26,645 nt of DNA from CAYYMX01 sp964473045 (GTDB taxonomy: Bacteria > Pseudomonadota > Alphaproteobacteria > Methylaequorales > Methylaequoraceae). Location of the stretch: positions 1-26,645 of the forward strand of contig CAYYMX010000010.1 of the NCBI GenBank assembly GCA_964473045.1. Reading direction: 5' to 3'. The position numbers were made by a program, and so were the translations under genes. Each line of letters opens with the position of its first letter. Position 1 is the first letter of the stretch. Positions 23,512-26,645 of this stretch are shown piece after piece. Under the pieces are notes generated by a model, which saw only the letters and a program-made list of their open reading frames with translations, had not been told where the DNA came from and ran no database searches.

Positions 23512-24468
23512 TTATTCAATAAACCTAAAGATTAACTTTTTTAAATTAGCTAAAGGCCCAAAATTAAGATTATTTTTTAACATTCTCAAAACTCTTGGCA
23601 TATGTTGAAGATATTCAGTTTTTTTATCCCTACAACTAAGTCTTGAAAAAATTCCCAAAACTTTTAAATGTCTTTGTATTGCAATTATCTTGAATGAAGT
23701 ATGAAATAAATCTTTTTTTATTTCAGGGAAGTTTTTTAAATAATATTTTATTAACTCACTACTCATTTTCTCGTTTGGGTCTCTTCTTGCATCTTCAAAC
23801 AAAGACATTATATCATAAATACATGTCCCCAATACCGCATCTTGATAGTCAATCCACCCGCATTTTTTATAATTATAATTACTTTTAACCAAAAATAAAT
23901 TATCTATATGATAATCTCTGTGAATAAAAACTTTAGGAAGACTCATTGGAATTTCTAATAAATCAAACAATATATTCTTAAATTGTTCTATATCATCATT
24001 AGTAGCTTTTTTTCTCTTTAGAGGTAAATACCAATCAAAGAATAAGACTGATTCTTGAAAAAAGAGCTCTTTATCATAAAGTTTTATTTCATTCGTTGTT
24101 TTTTTTTTATGTAAATGAATTAATGCATCAACTGCACTTTTGTAAAGTTGCATTTGGTTGGATTTAGTGAGGACTCTACTATATTTCGTTTCACCAAAGT
24201 TCTCCAAAATTAAAAAACCATTTTTAGGGGAGCTAAAATATATTTCGGGTACGGTTATACCAAGATTTTTAAACAATCTTGTTGTTAACAAAAAGGACTC
24301 AAAACTTCCATCCTTTTCATCATTATTCATCAAGATATTCCATCTTCCTTTCTGATTCAATTTGAAATACTTTCTATTAGATGCATCACCTGCTAAATAT
24401 TCAATTTTTTCAAACTGGATTTTTTCTTTATTTAATTTTTCCTTTATTTTTTTCTCAAACTTCATCAT
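23512..24468 (-). CDS. amgK: AmgK-like aminosugar kinase (APH fold)
   Basis: A 318-residue protein of the aminoglycoside phosphotransferase fold. The N-lobe has LAGDASNRKYFKL (25-37); the catalytic loop is HRDYHIDN (183-190, catalytic D185) and the metal-binding motif is WIDYQDAVLG (205-214). AmgK phosphorylates MurNAc/GlcNAc at the anomeric position for peptidoglycan recycling. Function is inferred from the fold, from murU directly downstream and from tsaE upstream, the usual proteobacterial arrangement. Two adjacent ATG codons (24468, 24465) are possible starts; both overlap the tsaE end. Confidence 0.86.
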   Translation of the reverse strand: MMKFEKKIKEKLNKEKIQFEKIEYLAGDASNRKYFKLNQKGRWNILMNNDEKDGSFESFLLTTRLFKNLGITVPEIYFSSPKNGFLILENFGETKYSRVLTKSNQMQLYKSAVDALIHLHKKKTTNEIKLYDKELFFQESVLFFDWYLPLKRKKATNDDIEQFKNILFDLLEIPMSLPKVFIHRDYHIDNLFLVKSNYNYKKCGWIDYQDAVLGTCIYDIMSLFEDARRDPNEKMSSELIKYYLKNFPEIKKDLFHTSFKIIAIQRHLKVLGIFSRLSCRDKKTEYLQHMPRVLRMLKNNLNFGPLANLKKLIFRFIE

Positions 24469-24916
24469 TTAAAAATTTTAACTTTTTCTTACCAAAAAAT
24501 TTGACATTAACAAACCTTTTGTAACATTCGTTTTCTTTAAAAAAAAATTCTATTCTATCACATGGTAAGATTTTTTGAATTTTTTCAGGCCACTCCATAA
24601 TTACAATATCATTAAGAGCCAAGTCAAAATCTAATGCAAAAATTTCATTAGGGTTTCTTAATCTATATAAATCAAAGTGCCAGACGTTTCTTGATGATAG
24701 TTCGTAGAATTGAACCAAGGAAAAAGTGGGACTTAAAACTTTAATTTTTTTGTGAGAAAGAGAATTAATAAAATATCTTGCAAAAGTTGTTTTGCCAGTT
24801 CCGAGATCACCACGCAAAGAGATAAAAATTTTTTTTTTAACTTCTCCAGATAGTTTTTTTGCAAGTTTTTGTGTATGCATTAAACTAGGGAGAGAAACTT
24901 TAAACTCATCTTTCAT
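24455..24916 (-). CDS. tsaE: tRNA t6A biosynthesis ATPase TsaE
   Basis: A 153-residue P-loop ATPase with Walker A RGDLGTGKTTFAR (35-47), SPTFSLVQ and HFDLYRL, followed by the typical MEWPEK motif. TsaE works with TsaB and TsaD in making N6-threonylcarbamoyl-adenosine at position 37 of ANN-decoding tRNAs. Length is normal. It is the first gene of the minus-strand run to trxA and is divergent from the reductase gene at 24977. Confidence 0.95.
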   Translation of the reverse strand: MKDEFKVSLPSLMHTQKLAKKLSGEVKKKIFISLRGDLGTGKTTFARYFINSLSHKKIKVLSPTFSLVQFYELSSRNVWHFDLYRLRNPNEIFALDFDLALNDIVIMEWPEKIQKILPCDRIEFFFKENECYKRFVNVKFFGKKKLKFLNDEV

Positions 24917-24949
24917 TTTTTTAGTTTTCCAAATTTCATATACTTCTTT

Positions 24950-24957
24950 ATTATAAT
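24950..24957. promoter_or_regulatory. Overlapping divergent -10 elements between tsaE and the reductase gene
   Basis: A perfect TATAAT lies on the plus strand (24952-24957), 19 nt before the reductase ATG, and another on the minus strand (24955-24950), 33 nt before the tsaE ATG. Their overlap would make the two promoters mutually exclusive. No good -35 is visible for either, and the AT-rich context weakens the case. Confidence 0.35.
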
Positions 24958-24976
24958 GATTTTAATAACTTAAAAT

Positions 24977-25987
24977 ATGAAAAATATTCAAACAGATGTA
25001 CTAATAGTTGGAGCCGGTCCTATTGGTCTCTTTTGTGTTTTTGAACTAGGTCAACTTGGAATAAAGAGTTGTTTAGTAGATTCTCTAAATGAAATTGGGG
25101 GTCAATGTTCAACTCTTTATCCAGAAAAGCCAATCTATGATATTCCTGCCTATCCACAAATTTCTGCTAAGCAATTAATTAATAAAATTAATCAACAAAT
25201 AAAGCCCTTTAATCCCATTTTTCTTCTTAACCAAACTGTTGAAAATTTAAAAAAAGAAAATAATCTTTTTATTATTCAAACTTCAAAAAAAAACTTTGTT
25301 TACGCTAAATGTGTGATAGTTGCAGCTGGAAATGGAGTGTTTGGGCCTAATAAACCGCCAATCAATAATATTGAAGAGTTTGAAAATAAATCTGTTTTTT
25401 ATTCGGTCACAGACAAATCAATTTTTAATAAAACAAAAGTAGTTATTGCAGGTGGAGGAGATTCAGCTGCAGATTGGGCTATAGAGTTAGCAAAAAATAC
25501 CAAGCTCATTTATTTTGTTCATAGGAGAACAAAACTCAGGGCATCACCAAATAGTGTAAAAAAATTAAAAGATTTAGAAAAAAAAGGAAAAATCAAGATG
25601 ATTATTCCCTACCAACTTGATTCTTTAAAAGGAAAAAATGGTTTTATGGATGAATTAATTGTTGGAGATTTAAATGGAAAAAAAATCAACCTTCAAGCTG
25701 ACTATTTAATTCCTTTTTTTGGACTTTCATCAAACTTAGGTCCAATTAAAGATTGGGAACTTGAAATTGAGAAGAATGAATTGATCATAAACCAGTCCAC
25801 ATGTGAAACCTCTAAGAATGGAATATATGCAGTCGGGGATATTTGCCATTATCCTGGAAAATTAAAATTAATTTTAACTGGATTTTCAGAAGCAGCGATT
25901 GCTGCACATTCATGTTATAAAAAAGTTTTTCCAGATAAGGTTCTTCGTTTTGAATACTCTACAACAAAAGGTATAAATAAATTCTAA
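24977..25987 (+). CDS. Ferredoxin/flavodoxin-NADP reductase, thioredoxin-reductase-like (FNR2/YumC type)
   Basis: A 336-residue two-Rossmann flavoprotein. The FAD site is IVGAGPIGLFC (10-20), the NADPH site VVIAGGGDSAADWAIELA (155-172) followed by VHRRTKLRAS, and the FAD C-terminal motif GIYAVGDICHYPGK. It lacks the CxxC of thioredoxin reductase, which together with the GGQCSTLYPEKPIYDIPAYP segment marks the YumC-like FNR group that moves electrons between NADPH and ferredoxin or flavodoxin. It is convergent with ahcY over 19 nt. Confidence 0.92.
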   Translation: MKNIQTDVLIVGAGPIGLFCVFELGQLGIKSCLVDSLNEIGGQCSTLYPEKPIYDIPAYPQISAKQLINKINQQIKPFNPIFLLNQTVENLKKENNLFIIQTSKKNFVYAKCVIVAAGNGVFGPNKPPINNIEEFENKSVFYSVTDKSIFNKTKVVIAGGGDSAADWAIELAKNTKLIYFVHRRTKLRASPNSVKKLKDLEKKGKIKMIIPYQLDSLKGKNGFMDELIVGDLNGKKINLQADYLIPFFGLSSNLGPIKDWELEIEKNELIINQSTCETSKNGIYAVGDICHYPGKLKLILTGFSEAAIAAHSCYKKVFPDKVLRFEYSTTKGINKF

Positions 25988-26006
25988 AAGATAGAAATGA
26001 TTTACT

Positions 26007-26645
26007 CTAATATCTATACGCATCATTTTTAAATGGACCATTAGTCGGAACATTTATGTATTTCCCTTGCTTTTCTGATAGTTGGCTTAAGGTTGCACCA
26101 ATTTTATCTAAATGAAGTCTAGCTACTTTTTCATCGAGTTTTTTAGGTAAAACATAAACTTTGTTTTTGTATTTTGAGCAATTTTGCCATAATTCAATCT
26201 GGGCTAATACTTGATTGCTAAAAGAGGCTGACATAACAAAACTTGGGTGACCAGTTGCACATCCCAAGTTAACTAACCTTCCTTCAGCTAAAACAATAAT
26301 TTTTTTTCCATCTGGAAATTCAATCTCATCAACTTGAGGCTTAATGTTGTTCCATTTGAAATTTCTTAATGAATCAATCTGAATTTCAGAATCAAAGTGT
26401 CCTATATTACACACGATACTTCTATCTTTCATTGATCTCATATGGTCAATTGTAATTACATCAATATTTCCAGTAGCTGTTACAAATATATTAGCCTTAT
26501 GAGCAGCTTTTTCCATAGTTGTAACTTCATACCCATCCATTGCTGCTTGAAGTGCACAAATTGGATCAACTTCAGTAACTAGAACTCTACATCCTGCACT
26601 TTTCAAACTTTCAGCTGAACCTTTGCCAACGTCACCGTATCCCGC
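26007..26645 (-). CDS. ahcY: Adenosylhomocysteinase, C-terminal half (runs off window)
   Basis: The last 212 residues of S-adenosylhomocysteine hydrolase; the gene continues beyond the right edge, so the ATG inside it is not a start. At the window edge the NAD site GYGDVGKGSAESLKSAG is visible, followed by VTEVDPICALQAAMDGYEV, FVTATGN, GHFDSEIQ, VNLGCATGHPSFVMSASFSN and the C-terminal NDAYRY, equivalent to the usual DHYRY. The enzyme splits SAH to adenosine and homocysteine to keep methylation running. Confidence 0.97.
   Translation of the reverse strand, partial: AGYGDVGKGSAESLKSAGCRVLVTEVDPICALQAAMDGYEVTTMEKAAHKANIFVTATGNIDVITIDHMRSMKDRSIVCNIGHFDSEIQIDSLRNFKWNNIKPQVDEIEFPDGKKIIVLAEGRLVNLGCATGHPSFVMSASFSNQVLAQIELWQNCSKYKNKVYVLPKKLDEKVARLHLDKIGATLSQLSEKQGKYINVPTNGPFKNDAYRY

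Noticed and set aside
1..26645. CRISPR arrays, insertion sequences, prophage or defence genes
   Set aside because: No spaced direct repeats, terminal inverted repeats, transposase, integrase or defence-type domains were found among the genes read.

Overview
The window is a gene-dense, strongly AT-rich stretch (roughly 30% GC by eye) of a bacterial chromosome. Gene order points to an alphaproteobacterium: RNase D-kdsD-lptCAB-hpf-ptsN, hsp20-DUF1150, tRNA-Ala-FYDLN protein-aroA-cmk-rpsA-sppA-ihfB-lapA-pyrF-trpFBA-accD-folC, and tsaE-amgK-murU-x-trxA are all recognisable alphaproteobacterial neighbourhoods. Short intergenic gaps, 4-nt stop/start overlaps, long A/T homopolymers and missing usual neighbours (rpoN, addAB) fit a streamlined lineage of the AT-rich marine SAR11/HIMB59/AEGEAN-169 type. 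That placement is inference; no rRNA is present.

Layout. 1-2051 (-): LysR regulator, YeeZ-like SDR protein and the start of a GT4 glycosyltransferase, tightly packed. 2143-3906: uppP (+), convergent with an NDUFA9-like NAD-binding protein (-). 3974-8766 (+): RNase D, arabinose-5-P isomerase, LptC, LptA, LptB, ribosome hibernation factor and PtsN; this is the envelope/LPS export block without rpoN. 8763-9666 (-): tRNA-Ala(GGC), Hsp20 and DUF1150. 9667-10019: a decayed glycosyltransferase tail and otherwise non-coding DNA. 10020-10331 (-): FYDLN zinc-ribbon/acidic protein. 10366-20974 (+): a long co-directional run for chorismate, nucleotide, ribosome, tryptophan, fatty acid and folate metabolism, containing a frameshifted lapA. 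20971-24916 (-): TsaE, AmgK-like kinase, MurU-like nucleotidyltransferase, exonuclease I and an atypical thioredoxin. 24977-25987 (+): thioredoxin-reductase-like ferredoxin/flavodoxin-NADP reductase. 26007-26645 (-): C-terminal part of AhcY.

How it works together: UppP, KdsD, LptABC, MurU/AmgK and the GT4/SDR pair serve the cell envelope; AroA and TrpFBA form the aromatic amino acid branch; PyrF and Cmk serve pyrimidines; RpsA, HPF, TsaE and tRNA-Ala serve translation.

I found no CRISPR array, transposase, phage module or clear new multi-gene system. The most notable points are a thioredoxin with CGPR instead of CGPC, exonuclease I where AddAB normally sits, an HPF gene whose only good start is a CTG overlapping the lptB stop, a frameshifted lapA beside an 18-T tract, a glycosyltransferase remnant next to tRNA-Ala, and a possible thermometer hairpin before hsp20.
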